Assembly (NCBI RefSeq): GCF_008039615.1
Contig: NZ_VDUZ01000027.1
Coordinates: forward strand, 51,452-115,451
Origin: Vineibacter terrae
GTDB taxonomy: Bacteria > Pseudomonadota > Alphaproteobacteria > Reyranellales > Reyranellaceae
Length of the DNA stretch: 64,000 nt
Direction of reading: 5' to 3'
The first letter of the stretch is position 1; the number at the start of each line of letters is the position of its first letter. Of this stretch, positions 25,950-34,171 are shown piece after piece. A model generated the notes under the pieces. That model had not been told where the DNA came from. It did not search any database and was given only the letters and a program-made list of their open reading frames with translations. The position numbers and the translations under genes were made by a program.

Positions 25950-27200
25950 TCAGCACTCCTTGGGATCAACCATATTGTACTTGTTGATGACATCGTAGCG
26001 TGTCTTGCCGGCATCGACCTTGCACTGGGCAATGTACATGTTCATCTTGCAATGCATCTTGCCCGGCACCATCTCGGCGCCGCCGCCGGGGCCCTCGGCG
26101 ATCTTGCCCTTGTCCATCGCCGCCGACACCGCCTCGCGGGCGAGGTCGCCCTTGGTCTCCTTGACCGCAGCTTCATAGAACTTGATGCCGCGATACATGC
26201 CCGTGGAGGCGGAGCCTGCGGTGAACAGGTACTTCGTGTCGGGGAACTTCTTCGAATACGCCTCCTGCAGCTTCTTGCTGAAGGGATCGTCCACCGACTG
26301 GAAGTAGTCGAGGCAGCTGTAGAGGCCCTCCATCTCGTGCGCCGGATGGTAGTTCAGCAGGTTCTCGTCGTAGTAGACGCAGGACAGCACGCCGCCGTTG
26401 CGCTGGAAGCCCGACTCGTAGAGCTGCTTCACGAACGGCTGCAGGCCGGGTGGGATCACCGTGTTGAAGACGCAATCGACCTTGCCGTCGCGGATCTTGC
26501 CGATGGTGGCCGAGTACTCCGGCTGGTCGAGCGGGTAGTACTCCTCGAACACCACCTCGCCGCCGTTGGCCTGGATCACCTTGCGGGCATACTTGTTCAG
26601 CAGCTGCGGCCAGACATAGTTCGCCGACGGCAGCGCGAAGCGCTTCTTGCCCAGCTTGTTGATGATGTAGGGGATCAGCTCGTCGCATTGCTGGGCCGGC
26701 GTCGGTCCCGTGCAGTATAGGTGCTTGGTGCACTCCTGGCCTTCGTAGAGCTGCGGATAGATGTAGAGCGTGCGGCCACGGTTGACGACGGGGTCCTTGA
26801 TCGCCTGTCGCATCGACGAGGTGATGCCGCCCAGCACGACGTTGACCTTGTGCTCCTGGATCAGCTTGCGGACATTGCCGACCGCTTTTTTCTCGTCGGT
26901 CGCCGTGTCCTCGAGATAGAGCTCGATCGACTTGCCGGCGACGCCGCCGGCCTGGTTGATCTGCTCGATCGCCAACTGCGCCACCTGCCAGTTGGCGTTG
27001 CCAGAGGCCGCGATGGCGCCCGTGATGTCGGTGGCGATGCCCATCTTGATGGACCCGGCGGCATTGGCCCATTTCGGGCGCAGCAGCCAGCCTCCCGACG
27101 TGCCTGCAATCCATCCGGCGGCCGAGAGCGCGCCGGCGCCGCTCAACAAACGACGGCGGCTCAGCCCGCGGGCCGGCGCCTCCTCCTTGCGCTGTGTCAT
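25950..27200 (-). CDS. Urea/short-chain-amide type periplasmic binding protein (UrtA/FmdD-like)
   Basis: A 416-residue exported protein with a twin-arginine signal (SRRRLLSGAG at residues 14-23) and a type I binding fold: IKMGIATDITGAIAASGNA, VVLGGITSSMRQAI, then IYPQLYEGQECTKHLYCTG, a Tyr-Glu-Gly block typical of the UrtA/AmiC/FmdD group. GSASTGMYRGIKFYEAA is also conserved. It should capture urea or small amides for the permeases on either side. It starts one base after the upstream permease stop. Confidence 0.9.
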   Translation of the reverse strand: MTQRKEEAPARGLSRRRLLSGAGALSAAGWIAGTSGGWLLRPKWANAAGSIKMGIATDITGAIAASGNANWQVAQLAIEQINQAGGVAGKSIELYLEDTATDEKKAVGNVRKLIQEHKVNVVLGGITSSMRQAIKDPVVNRGRTLYIYPQLYEGQECTKHLYCTGPTPAQQCDELIPYIINKLGKKRFALPSANYVWPQLLNKYARKVIQANGGEVVFEEYYPLDQPEYSATIGKIRDGKVDCVFNTVIPPGLQPFVKQLYESGFQRNGGVLSCVYYDENLLNYHPAHEMEGLYSCLDYFQSVDDPFSKKLQEAYSKKFPDTKYLFTAGSASTGMYRGIKFYEAAVKETKGDLAREAVSAAMDKGKIAEGPGGGAEMVPGKMHCKMNMYIAQCKVDAGKTRYDVINKYNMVDPKEC

Positions 27201-27201
27201 G

Positions 27202-28059
27202 TCAAAGCCTCCCCTGAGTGATGAAGCCCTGTGGCCTGAACTTGACGATCACCAATGCGATGACGAACACCAACGGATCGGCCAGCACCGGGATCACCAG
27301 CCACGGCAGTCCGGCCGCGGTGGCGCCCACGGCCGCGGCGCCCAGCACCGGACCTTCGAAGGTGCCGACACCACCCAGCATGACCGACAGGAAGGCCTGC
27401 ACCAGGAAGCGCAGCCCGATATCGGCCGACAGCTGATAAAGCGGCACGATCAGCGCGCCGGCCAGCCCGGCCAGCGCCGAGCCGAAGGCGAAGGTGAGGG
27501 TGTACAGCCGCGGGGTGGCGATGCCGCAGCTGCGCGCCAGCGCCGGGTTCTCGAGCGCGCCCCGGATCTGCAGCCCGATGGAGGTGCGGGCCAGCAGCAG
27601 CCAGCTCGCCAGGATGACGAGCAGCGTGATCGCGATGATCACCGTGCGCCATACCGAGAAATCAAGGTCGCCGATCGTGAAGACGCCGGGCAGCGGCTCC
27701 GGGATCGACTTGTAGTGCCCGCCCAGCAGGCCGCGCACCGTCTCGCGGATCACCAGCCCGATGGCGTAGGTCCCGAGCATGGCGATGATGGGCGCGGCAT
27801 AGAAGCGTCTGATCACCGACCGTTCCAGCAGCGCCCCGAATATGGCCAGCACGAACGGGGCCGCGACGATGCCGGCCCAGATCGGCAGGCCGCCCTCATG
27901 GAAGATGTAGACGGTGTAGGCGCCCAGCAGCACGAACTCGCCGTGCGCGAAGTTGAAGATCCCCATCATGCTGGCGACGACACCAAGGCCGAGCACGATC
28001 AGGACCATCACCGAGGTGAAGGCGAGGAGGTCGAACGCGAGCTTGACTGCGAAGTCCAT
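27202..28059 (-). CDS. ABC transporter permease, LivH/UrtB-like (amide importer)
   Basis: A 285-residue permease with the LivH hallmark GVVASMMGIFNFAHGEFVLLG near residues 26-46 and LSVMLGGVGTFEGPVLGAA towards the end. The ATG at 28057-28059 is preceded by GGTTGGTG; TTG and GTG codons lie two and three codons further up. It is the first transporter gene of the operon, 123 bases downstream of the AmiC-like gene, and the gap contains AT-rich inverted repeats. Confidence 0.92.
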   Translation of the reverse strand: MDFAVKLAFDLLAFTSVMVLIVLGLGVVASMMGIFNFAHGEFVLLGAYTVYIFHEGGLPIWAGIVAAPFVLAIFGALLERSVIRRFYAAPIIAMLGTYAIGLVIRETVRGLLGGHYKSIPEPLPGVFTIGDLDFSVWRTVIIAITLLVILASWLLLARTSIGLQIRGALENPALARSCGIATPRLYTLTFAFGSALAGLAGALIVPLYQLSADIGLRFLVQAFLSVMLGGVGTFEGPVLGAAAVGATAAGLPWLVIPVLADPLVFVIALVIVKFRPQGFITQGRL

Positions 28060-28124
28060 GATCACCAACCGACCGATTGCCAGCGCGCGACCCTTGTCGG
28101 CCTTATCGAACGTGGCGGATATAT

Positions 28125-28151
28125 TTGAATGAGAAATCTTTCTGTATTCAA
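28125..28151. promoter_or_regulatory. AT-rich inverted repeats upstream of the amide importer
   Basis: TTGAAT at 28125-28130 and ATTCAA at 28146-28151 are inverted arms. AGAAA-TC-TTTCT at 28132-28143 forms a second inverted repeat within them. The patch is strikingly AT-rich for this genome and lies 66 bases upstream of the importer permease start. It is a candidate operator/promoter for the importer-amidase operon. Confidence 0.45.
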
Positions 28152-28182
28152 GTATGAATTTTCAGACGCGATTTGTTCGCTG

Positions 28183-29334
28183 TCAGAAGGTCGCGCGCAG
28201 ATGGAAGTCGAAGCCGTCCGCCTCGGCGAGGTAGATCGGCATCTCGGCGCGGCGCCGGCGCATGCCGATGGCGCCGCGGGCGCCTTGATAGACGGCGCCT
28301 TCGGCGGCGGCCACGAGGCCGTGGAGGTCCAGCGTGCCGGCCCGCCGCGAGAGCGCTTCAAGGAAGTAGAGCCCTTCGTAGTTCGATTGCGCGGTGGAGC
28401 CCGGCACCGGCGCGCAGCGGCCGAAGGCGCCGTGGTATCGGGCACGGAACGCCTCGTTGCCGGCCGTCGGCGCATTCACGAAGTAGCCCGAAGCGGCGAA
28501 GAGGTTCTCGGTGCTGTCGGCACCGATCCCCAGCGCGACGGTTTCGTCCATGCAGTTGGCCAGCCGCAGCATCCGGGCCGCCAGGCCATGCGCGGCGAAG
28601 GCGCGGTTGAACAGGATGCCGTCCTGGCCGATGAGGGAGATGAACACCACGTCGGGCCGTGCCGCCTGGATGCGCTCGAGGTAGGGCGTGTGGTCGTCCT
28701 CGCCCAGGGCGACGAAATCCTCGCCCACTACCTGCCCGCCGGCTTCGGCGATGTAGCGCTTGACGGCACGATGCGACTGCCAGGGCCAGACATAGTCGCT
28801 GCCGATGAGATACCAGCGCGCCGCACGCTTGCGCTCGGCCAGCCACATGATGGCGGGCCGCGCCTGGCGTGGCGGCGTCTCGCCGATCGCGAGCACGCCG
28901 GGCATGCGCTCGCCGCCTTCGTAGATCGGCGTGTAGACGTAGGGGAGGCGCCCGGCGAACACCTTGCGCAGCACCAGGCGCACGACGCTCATATGCGAGC
29001 CGAGCACGATGTCGGCTGAGTCCGAATCGACGATATCGCTGGCTGTGGCGGCGACGTCGTCGGTCGCCCCGCCGGCGTCGTGGATGGAAAGCTCGATCTC
29101 CCGGCCCAGGATGCCGCCGCGGGCGTTGATCTCCGCCATCGCCAGCACGGCGCTGTTGATGGAGCAGGGACCCCAGATGCCCGCCGGGCCGGACAGGCTG
29201 ATGAAGTGCGCCACGCGCAGCTTGCGATGATCACGTCGGCGGCGCAGGCCGGGCACGCACGAGCCGATGACCGGGGGCAGGAGGGCGGGTCGTGGAAGCC
29301 GGAACGCCTCGCGCACGCTGCCTTCTGTCAGCAT
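28183..29334 (-). CDS. AmiC/NhlC-like amide-sensing periplasmic-fold protein
   Basis: A 383-residue type I periplasmic-binding-fold protein. Blocks shared with Pseudomonas AmiC include PYVYTPIYEGGERMPGV, WYLIGSDYVWPWQSHRAVKRY and ERIQAARPDVVFISLIGQDG. The N-terminus (MLTEGSVREAFRLPRP and on to RRRRDHRKLRVAHFISL) has no convincing signal peptide, unlike the transporter binding protein next door, which suggests a cytosolic sensor. AmiC and NhlC are known amide-responsive regulators of amidase and nitrile hydratase genes. The ribosome site is weak and the true start may be internal. Divergent from the MarR gene. Confidence 0.78.
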   Translation of the reverse strand: MLTEGSVREAFRLPRPALLPPVIGSCVPGLRRRRDHRKLRVAHFISLSGPAGIWGPCSINSAVLAMAEINARGGILGREIELSIHDAGGATDDVAATASDIVDSDSADIVLGSHMSVVRLVLRKVFAGRLPYVYTPIYEGGERMPGVLAIGETPPRQARPAIMWLAERKRAARWYLIGSDYVWPWQSHRAVKRYIAEAGGQVVGEDFVALGEDDHTPYLERIQAARPDVVFISLIGQDGILFNRAFAAHGLAARMLRLANCMDETVALGIGADSTENLFAASGYFVNAPTAGNEAFRARYHGAFGRCAPVPGSTAQSNYEGLYFLEALSRRAGTLDLHGLVAAAEGAVYQGARGAIGMRRRRAEMPIYLAEADGFDFHLRATF

Positions 29335-29476
29335 GGGACAGTCAGCTCCGCCGGCGGGTAGTTGGAAGAGCGTGCGGCATATGACCTCCGCTTCACCTCA
29401 CAAGCCGTCCCAGGGGCTGGGCGCGCGCCGCCGCCATCTTGATGGACGCAAGCGCCCGGACCCTAGGGAAAGAATC

Positions 29477-29488
29477 TTGAAATTTCAA
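29477..29488. promoter_or_regulatory. Candidate MarR operator, TTGAAATTTCAA
   Basis: A perfect 12-base palindrome in the divergent gap between the AmiC-like and MarR genes, followed by ATATTTGAAGG, a partial repeat of one arm. The TTGAA word also recurs at 28125. I infer autoregulation of the MarR gene and shared control of the sensor gene. Confidence 0.5.
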
Positions 29489-29552
29489 TATTTGAAGGAC
29501 ATATAGACGGCAGTTGCACCTATTTGTGCTGTCCGCAGTGCAGGGCTCCGCC

Positions 29553-29996
29553 GTGTCCGACCCGTCATCTCCCGATTCGCCGATCACGGATCATCTGGCG
29601 TATCTGCTCGCCCAGGCCAATCGTGAGATCAACCGTCAACTCGACGCCCGGTTGCGGTCCGAAGGGGTGCCAGTCGAGCAGTGGCGCATCCTGAAGGTGC
29701 TGTCGGACGGCAATGGTCGTTCGATGGGCGATCTGGCCGAGGCGGCGTTGCTCAACCACCCGACGTTGACCAAGACGATCGACCGCATGGTCTCCGACTC
29801 CCTCGTCTATCGCATCTCCGACCCTGCCGATCGGCGCAAGGTGCTGATCTTCAGCTCCGACCGCGGCAAGGCGCTGAGCCGGCGGCTGAACTCCCTGGCG
29901 CTGAGCCAGGAGGCCCATATCGTCAACAGCTACGGCGGCAAGGCGACGATGGAGCTCAAGCGCTTGCTTGAGACCCTGATCGAGCGCGCCGGCTGA
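29553..29996 (+). CDS. MarR-family transcriptional regulator (amide locus)
   Basis: A 147-residue winged-helix regulator. The recognition region GDLAEAALLNHPTLTKTIDRM and the wing ISDPADRRKVLIFSSDRG (conserved Asp-Arg) are classical MarR. Several in-frame starts exist: TTG at 29514 and GTG at 29526, 29538 and 29553; the last gives a normal MarR N-terminus and has CAGGG upstream. It faces the AmiC-like gene. The pairing of a MarR protein with an AmiC-like protein beside an amidase recalls NhlD/NhlC of the Rhodococcus J1 nitrile hydratase cluster. Repressor role inferred. Confidence 0.88.
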   Translation: MSDPSSPDSPITDHLAYLLAQANREINRQLDARLRSEGVPVEQWRILKVLSDGNGRSMGDLAEAALLNHPTLTKTIDRMVSDSLVYRISDPADRRKVLIFSSDRGKALSRRLNSLALSQEAHIVNSYGGKATMELKRLLETLIERAG

Positions 29997-30049
29997 GATG
30001 GGCTGCACACATTGCTCCACAAGGATGGCATAGCCAGGCCTGCCTTGCG

Positions 30050-31018
30050 TCATGCACGTTTCAGGCCACCTGCTCGTGGCACGTGCCGGACGATCTCGCG
30101 CACGGTCTCGCGGATGCCGAGCGGTGCGATGTCGAAGGCTTCCAGGGTCGGCATGCCGGATGCGGCAACCGTATCGATCTGCACGAGCTCGACCTGGCTG
30201 CGGCTCAGAGGCGGGTTCGGCAGGAGGATCGACACGCGTGCCAGCCCGAACCAGAGCCGGTAAGACAGCGGCAATAGCAGCGGTCGCCTGCCGATCTCGG
30301 CCGCGATCGTGCGCACAAGCGCGGCATAAGTGAACACCTCCGGTCCGCCGACGTCGTAGGTGCGGCCGGCGCTGGCTGGATCCTCGAGCATTGCGGCAAC
30401 GGCCTCGCCGATGTTCTCGACATGGACCGGCTGCAGCCGGGTCCTGCCGCGCCCGAACAAGGGGTAGACCGGCAGGATCTTGAGCAGGCCGACGATCGTG
30501 GTCAGAAACGCATCGTCGGGTGCGAACATCACGGCCGGGCGCAGCACGGTGGCGCTGGCCAACGTCTCGCTGACCACGATCTCGCCAACGCCGCGGGCTC
30601 GGATATAGGCCGACCCTGAGTCCGGATCGGCGCCGATTCCGGATATGTGCACCAGGCGGCTGATCCCTTGCTCGCGCGCCCTTAGCGCAATGCGTTCAGC
30701 GGCATCGACGTGCACGGACGCAAATGTGTGCTGGCCGCGTTCACGGTAGAGGCTGACGGCATTGACGACTCCGCCGGCGCCAGCAAGCGCCGCGTCGATG
30801 CGGCGCTCATTGTGGACATCGACGTCCATGCCTTCAAGGGCACCTCCGGCCGTGCCGAAAATCTCGTGCACGCGCTGAGCCCGGCGCACCGCGACACGGA
30901 CCGGGAATCCGCGGCGCAGCAAATGGCGCACGATGCGCTGTCCGAGGAAGCCCGTGCCGCCGAAGATGGTGATCCGCGGCCGTCGGTGTTGGAGAGCATT
31001 GACTTGGCGCTCTGCCAT
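30050..31018 (-). CDS. NAD(P)-binding epimerase-like protein (NDUFA9/complex I assembly type)
   Basis: A 322-residue extended SDR. The Rossmann motif ITIFGGTGFLGQRIVRHLL lies near residues 16-34; VVNAVSLYRERG and LVHISGIGAD follow. The classical YxxxK is YIRARGVGE, with Lys replaced, so it may bind nucleotide without catalysing redox chemistry, as NDUFA9-like proteins do. The late segment LPLSYRLWFGLARV is hydrophobic. The ATG at 31016-31018 is preceded by GGAGAG. Monocistronic, convergent with the MarR gene. Confidence 0.8.
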   Translation of the reverse strand: MAERQVNALQHRRPRITIFGGTGFLGQRIVRHLLRRGFPVRVAVRRAQRVHEIFGTAGGALEGMDVDVHNERRIDAALAGAGGVVNAVSLYRERGQHTFASVHVDAAERIALRAREQGISRLVHISGIGADPDSGSAYIRARGVGEIVVSETLASATVLRPAVMFAPDDAFLTTIVGLLKILPVYPLFGRGRTRLQPVHVENIGEAVAAMLEDPASAGRTYDVGGPEVFTYAALVRTIAAEIGRRPLLLPLSYRLWFGLARVSILLPNPPLSRSQVELVQIDTVAASGMPTLEAFDIAPLGIRETVREIVRHVPRAGGLKRA

Positions 31019-31091
31019 GGCTGTCTGCCTGTCGTTCGTCGACGGCGGGCCGGTAGCATCTCGATGACCGGCTCCGCAGGTGCCGGTGCTG

Positions 31092-31505
31092 TCAGTATAT
31101 CGGCCAGAGCCCCGGCGTTGCCAGCTCCAGCAGGTGGCCGTCGGGGTCGCGGAAAAAGAGGCTGTGTCCGCCGCGTGGCCAGTCGGTCCGCCCTTCGATG
31201 GCGACATCGGCCTGCGACAGGCGCTCTTCCCACGCCGCCAGCGCCGATGCCGGTATCGCCAGCGCCAGATGCAGCGGACCGTTGCCGTCATGGGGCGGGA
31301 TGGTGCCGCCGGGCAGGTGCGCGGTCTCGAGCGAGGCGCCGCGCTGGAAGAGGAGGAGCACGCTGCGCCCGCCGACGTCGTAGGCGCTCATCTTGTCGTC
31401 GCCGAACATGGCGCGCAGGCCGAGGACGGCCTCGTAGAAGCCGCGCGCGCGATCGAGGTCGTCGACATAGAGCGCGCTTTCCAGCACGCCGGTGATGGTC
31501 GGCAT
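31092..31505 (-). CDS. VOC family (glyoxalase/fosfomycin-resistance-like) protein
   Basis: A 137-residue single-domain VOC protein: LESALYVDDLDRARGFYEAVLG at the start, GPLHLALAIP in the middle with a candidate His, and GGHSLFFRDPDGHLLELATPG at the end carrying the conserved Glu of the metal site. The ATG at 31503-31505 gives the usual start; the frame beyond is noise. It lies 13 bases after the metallothionein-like gene on the same strand and may be co-transcribed. Substrate unknown; many homologues are annotated as bleomycin-resistance or glyoxalase-like. Confidence 0.85.
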   Translation of the reverse strand: MPTITGVLESALYVDDLDRARGFYEAVLGLRAMFGDDKMSAYDVGGRSVLLLFQRGASLETAHLPGGTIPPHDGNGPLHLALAIPASALAAWEERLSQADVAIEGRTDWPRGGHSLFFRDPDGHLLELATPGLWPIY

Positions 31506-31518
31506 CGTGCACCTGCGG

Positions 31519-31752
31519 TCAGACCCGGTCGCGCAGCTCCCGCACGCCGTCGTGCGATGCGCAGTGCGCGCAGCAGTACATCTTGGCGCCTTTCTCCAGC
31601 CCATGTCCGATGATCGGACAATCGCAGTGCGCGCAACGCGGTGCGATGGCCTGGATCGCGCATTCGAAGCTGTCGAAGGTCCAGGAGCGTCCCTGGCACA
31701 TCACCTGGAAGGATTTGTCGTAGTCGTTGCCGCACTGATCGCATCTGGCCAT
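31519..31752 (-). CDS. Metallothionein-like cysteine-rich protein
   Basis: A 77-residue protein with ten cysteines (4, 7, 19, 31, 40, 43, 45, 60, 61, 64) and His50. The arrangement MARCDQCGNDYDKSFQV, FDSFECAIQAIAPRC, HCDCPIIGHG and YCCAHC fits small zinc-ribbon or metallothionein-like proteins common in Proteobacteria. It likely binds Zn or another soft metal in the cytosol. The ATG at 31750-31752 is a natural start; the frame is open upstream without family features. Confidence 0.82.
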   Translation of the reverse strand: MARCDQCGNDYDKSFQVMCQGRSWTFDSFECAIQAIAPRCAHCDCPIIGHGLEKGAKMYCCAHCASHDGVRELRDRV

Positions 31753-31982
31753 GGCGGTGGCTCCGTGAATCGAGAGGCGCATTGCCGGCACGTTCCTTCG
31801 AGGGCAACGACGGCGCCGCGGCAGGGGTTCCCAGCCACCCGTTCTTCGGTCCGAACCGCCTGTCGCCCATCGGCGGGGCGACGCGGTCCAGCCCTGCAAC
31901 CGGCGGACTTGTGATCCGCGGCGGCATCCTGATACTGGCCCGGCCGCAGCTGGCGACCACAATCCGGCGTGGCGGAGGGAAC

Positions 31983-32351
31983 ATGCTCGATCGGCTGCCC
32001 GATCTCGTGAATGGCAACGCGGCGCTGGTGCGACGCGGCCGGCATCTCAGCACCACCTTCCTGGTCGAGGTCGGGCCGCAGGCATGGCTGGTGCATGTGC
32101 GCGACGGGCGCATCGCGGGCGTCGAGCAGGGACCGTTCCGCATGGCGTCGTGGTCGTTTGCCTTGCGCGGCACGGCGGAAGGCTGGGCGAAGTTCTGGCA
32201 GCCGGTGCCGCCACCCTACTATCAGGATCTGTTCGGGCTGTTGCGCCAGAACGAGCTGCGCTTCGAGGGCGATCTGCTGCCGCTCTGGGCCAACATGCTC
32301 TATGTCAAAGGCGTGATGGGCATGCTGCGCGGCAGCCGGGGGGCGTCATGA
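31983..32351 (+). CDS. SCP2 sterol-binding-domain-like protein
   Basis: A 122-residue small protein. SWSFALRGTAEGWAKFWQPVP followed by YYQDLFGLLRQNELRFEGDL is the pattern of SCP2-like hydrophobic-ligand carriers in alphaproteobacterial genomes; there is no signal peptide or membrane helix. The ATG has GGCGGAGGG just upstream. Its stop overlaps the start of the hydrolase as ATGA, so the two products are made together; the carrier may present a lipophilic ester or ketone to the hydrolase. Confidence 0.68.
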   Translation: MLDRLPDLVNGNAALVRRGRHLSTTFLVEVGPQAWLVHVRDGRIAGVEQGPFRMASWSFALRGTAEGWAKFWQPVPPPYYQDLFGLLRQNELRFEGDLLPLWANMLYVKGVMGMLRGSRGAS

Positions 32352-33199
32352 GCGTCGACTTCGAGCCCATCACCGGCCGCTACCTGCGCTTGGCGTTCCA
32401 GGGCCAGCACTACCGGCTCTATGTCGAGGAGGCCGGGCAGGGGATCCCGCTTCTCTGCCTGCACACGGCCGGCGCCGACTCGCGGCAGTACCGGGCGCTG
32501 ATGAACGACCCGGCGATCACCCAGCGGTTCCGGGTCATCGCCTTCGATCTGCCGTGGCATGGAAAATCGTCGCCTCCGGCCGGCTGGCAGAACGACGCCT
32601 ACAGGCTCACGCGTGATTTCTACATCGAGATCATCGTCGCGGTGGCACAGGCGCTGGCGCTGGACAAGCCGGTGGTGATGGGCTGCTCCATCGGCGGCCG
32701 CGTCGTGCTCGGGCTGGCGGCCGACCACGCCGCGTCGTTCCGCGCCATCATCGGCCTGCAATCCTCGGCAAGCCCGAGCGCCTACTATGATATCTCCTGG
32801 CTCGACCGGCCCGGCGTCGATCACAGCGAGGCGGCGGTGGGCGCCGTCTCCGGCCTGATGGCGCCGATGAGCCCGGACGCCGACCGGTGGGAGACGTTGT
32901 GGCACTATATGCAGGGCGGCCCGGGCGTGTTCCATGGCGACCTGCATTTCTATACCGTCGACGGCGACCTGCAGGACCGCCTGCATCGTATCGACACGTC
33001 GACATGCCCGCTCTATCTGCTGACCGGCGAGTACGACTATTCGTGCAAGCCCGAGTACACGCTGGAAGTCGGCAAGGCGGTGCCCGGCGCCCGCATCACG
33101 ATCATGAAGGGCCTGGGCCATTTCCCGATGAGCGAGAATCCACCGCTGTTTCGAAGCTTCATCCTGCCCGTCCTCGACGAGATCGCGCAGCGGACGTGA
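32348..33199 (+). CDS. Alpha/beta hydrolase
   Basis: A 283-residue hydrolase. The oxyanion region LLCLHTAGADSRQYR lies near residues 34-48, the nucleophile elbow is VMGCSIGGRV with Ser near residue 113, the acid residue is likely in TGEYDYSCKPE and the catalytic His in MKGLGHFPMSENP. The ATG shares ATGA with the SCP2-like gene. It resembles C-C bond or ester hydrolases of catabolic pathways; the substrate is not evident. Confidence 0.87.
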   Translation: MSVDFEPITGRYLRLAFQGQHYRLYVEEAGQGIPLLCLHTAGADSRQYRALMNDPAITQRFRVIAFDLPWHGKSSPPAGWQNDAYRLTRDFYIEIIVAVAQALALDKPVVMGCSIGGRVVLGLAADHAASFRAIIGLQSSASPSAYYDISWLDRPGVDHSEAAVGAVSGLMAPMSPDADRWETLWHYMQGGPGVFHGDLHFYTVDGDLQDRLHRIDTSTCPLYLLTGEYDYSCKPEYTLEVGKAVPGARITIMKGLGHFPMSENPPLFRSFILPVLDEIAQRT

Positions 33200-33241
33200 C
33201 GGTGCGGCATCGGATGCTGGCGCTGCCGTGGGCCGATCGCC

Positions 33242-34171
33242 GTGACTGAGCGCGCGTCGCGATCGGCGGTCCTGTGGGCGTCGGCCGGCTTGCTGGCGAC
33301 TGCCCTGATCTGGGGGACGATGACGCCGCTGCTGAAGGTGCTGACCGAGGTCATGGACATCTGGCTGCTGGCGGCACTGCGCTACGTGCTGGGCTTGCCG
33401 TTCCTGCTGGCGTGCATGCTGCTGGTAGCCCCGCCGGCGCGGTCGCCGGCGAAGCTGAAGGCGGCGCAGCTCGCGATCCTGGGGCTCGCGATGACGGCCT
33501 TCTCGATCCTCTACACCGTCGGCGTGCGCTACTCGCATCCCGTGACGGCCGTCGTCGTATTGAATTTCGGGCCGGTGATCTCTGCCGTGATGGCGCGCGT
33601 GATGCTGGGGACGCGCATGGCCCCGGGCTTTCCCCTGGCGCTGGGATTGGCGCTGCTGGGTGGCTTGCTGGTGCTCTACGGCACGCCGGGCACGCATGAG
33701 CGCGGACTGGCGCTGCAGGGCGGCGAGCCGCTGCTGGTTGTCGGCCAGATCTGCTGGCAATGGTATTCGATCCGGGCCCAGCAATGGCTGGGCGATCGTG
33801 GCCAGATCGGGTTGAGCACCATCACGTCGGCGGTCGCGGCGCTGTGGATGGTGGTGGCCTATGCCGCGTTATGGGGCGCCGGCGTGGCCGGCGGCGCGCC
33901 GCCGGCGCTGGCATGGCATCATGTGCTGTACCTGGTCTGGATCTGCGTCTTCGGAGTCGCCGTGGCCATCCTGCTGTGGAATGTCGGCGTCAGCCGGGTC
34001 GGCCTGCCGGTGGCGGCGCTGCACATGAACGCCTCGCCCGTGTTCGCGGTGTTGACGGCTGCCGCGATCGGGCTGCCGCCCACCGGGCTGCAGATCGCCG
34101 GCGGCCTGCTGGTCCTGGGCGGCATCGTCTACATGCAGCTGCTGCAGATGCGGCGCGCGAGGCCGGGATGA
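33242..34171 (+). CDS. EamA/DMT-family transporter (first of a pair)
   Basis: A 309-residue integral membrane protein with about ten transmembrane helices in two EamA repeats: ATALIWGTMTPLLKVLTEVMD opens repeat 1, and AVAILLWNVGVSRVGLPVAAL lies in repeat 2. It is a drug/metabolite exporter family member of unknown substrate. The start is GTG at 33242; no ATG is available near the N-terminus. It is coupled by ATGA to a paralogous second gene, suggesting a heteromeric or tandem exporter. Confidence 0.88.
   Translation: MTERASRSAVLWASAGLLATALIWGTMTPLLKVLTEVMDIWLLAALRYVLGLPFLLACMLLVAPPARSPAKLKAAQLAILGLAMTAFSILYTVGVRYSHPVTAVVVLNFGPVISAVMARVMLGTRMAPGFPLALGLALLGGLLVLYGTPGTHERGLALQGGEPLLVVGQICWQWYSIRAQQWLGDRGQIGLSTITSAVAALWMVVAYAALWGAGVAGGAPPALAWHHVLYLVWICVFGVAVAILLWNVGVSRVGLPVAALHMNASPVFAVLTAAAIGLPPTGLQIAGGLLVLGGIVYMQLLQMRRARPG

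Noticed and set aside
25950..28059. Urea transporter proper (Urt) with urease
   Set aside because: The signatures are Urt-like, but no urease or urea carboxylase gene is nearby; an amidase is in the operon instead, so short-chain amide import fits better.
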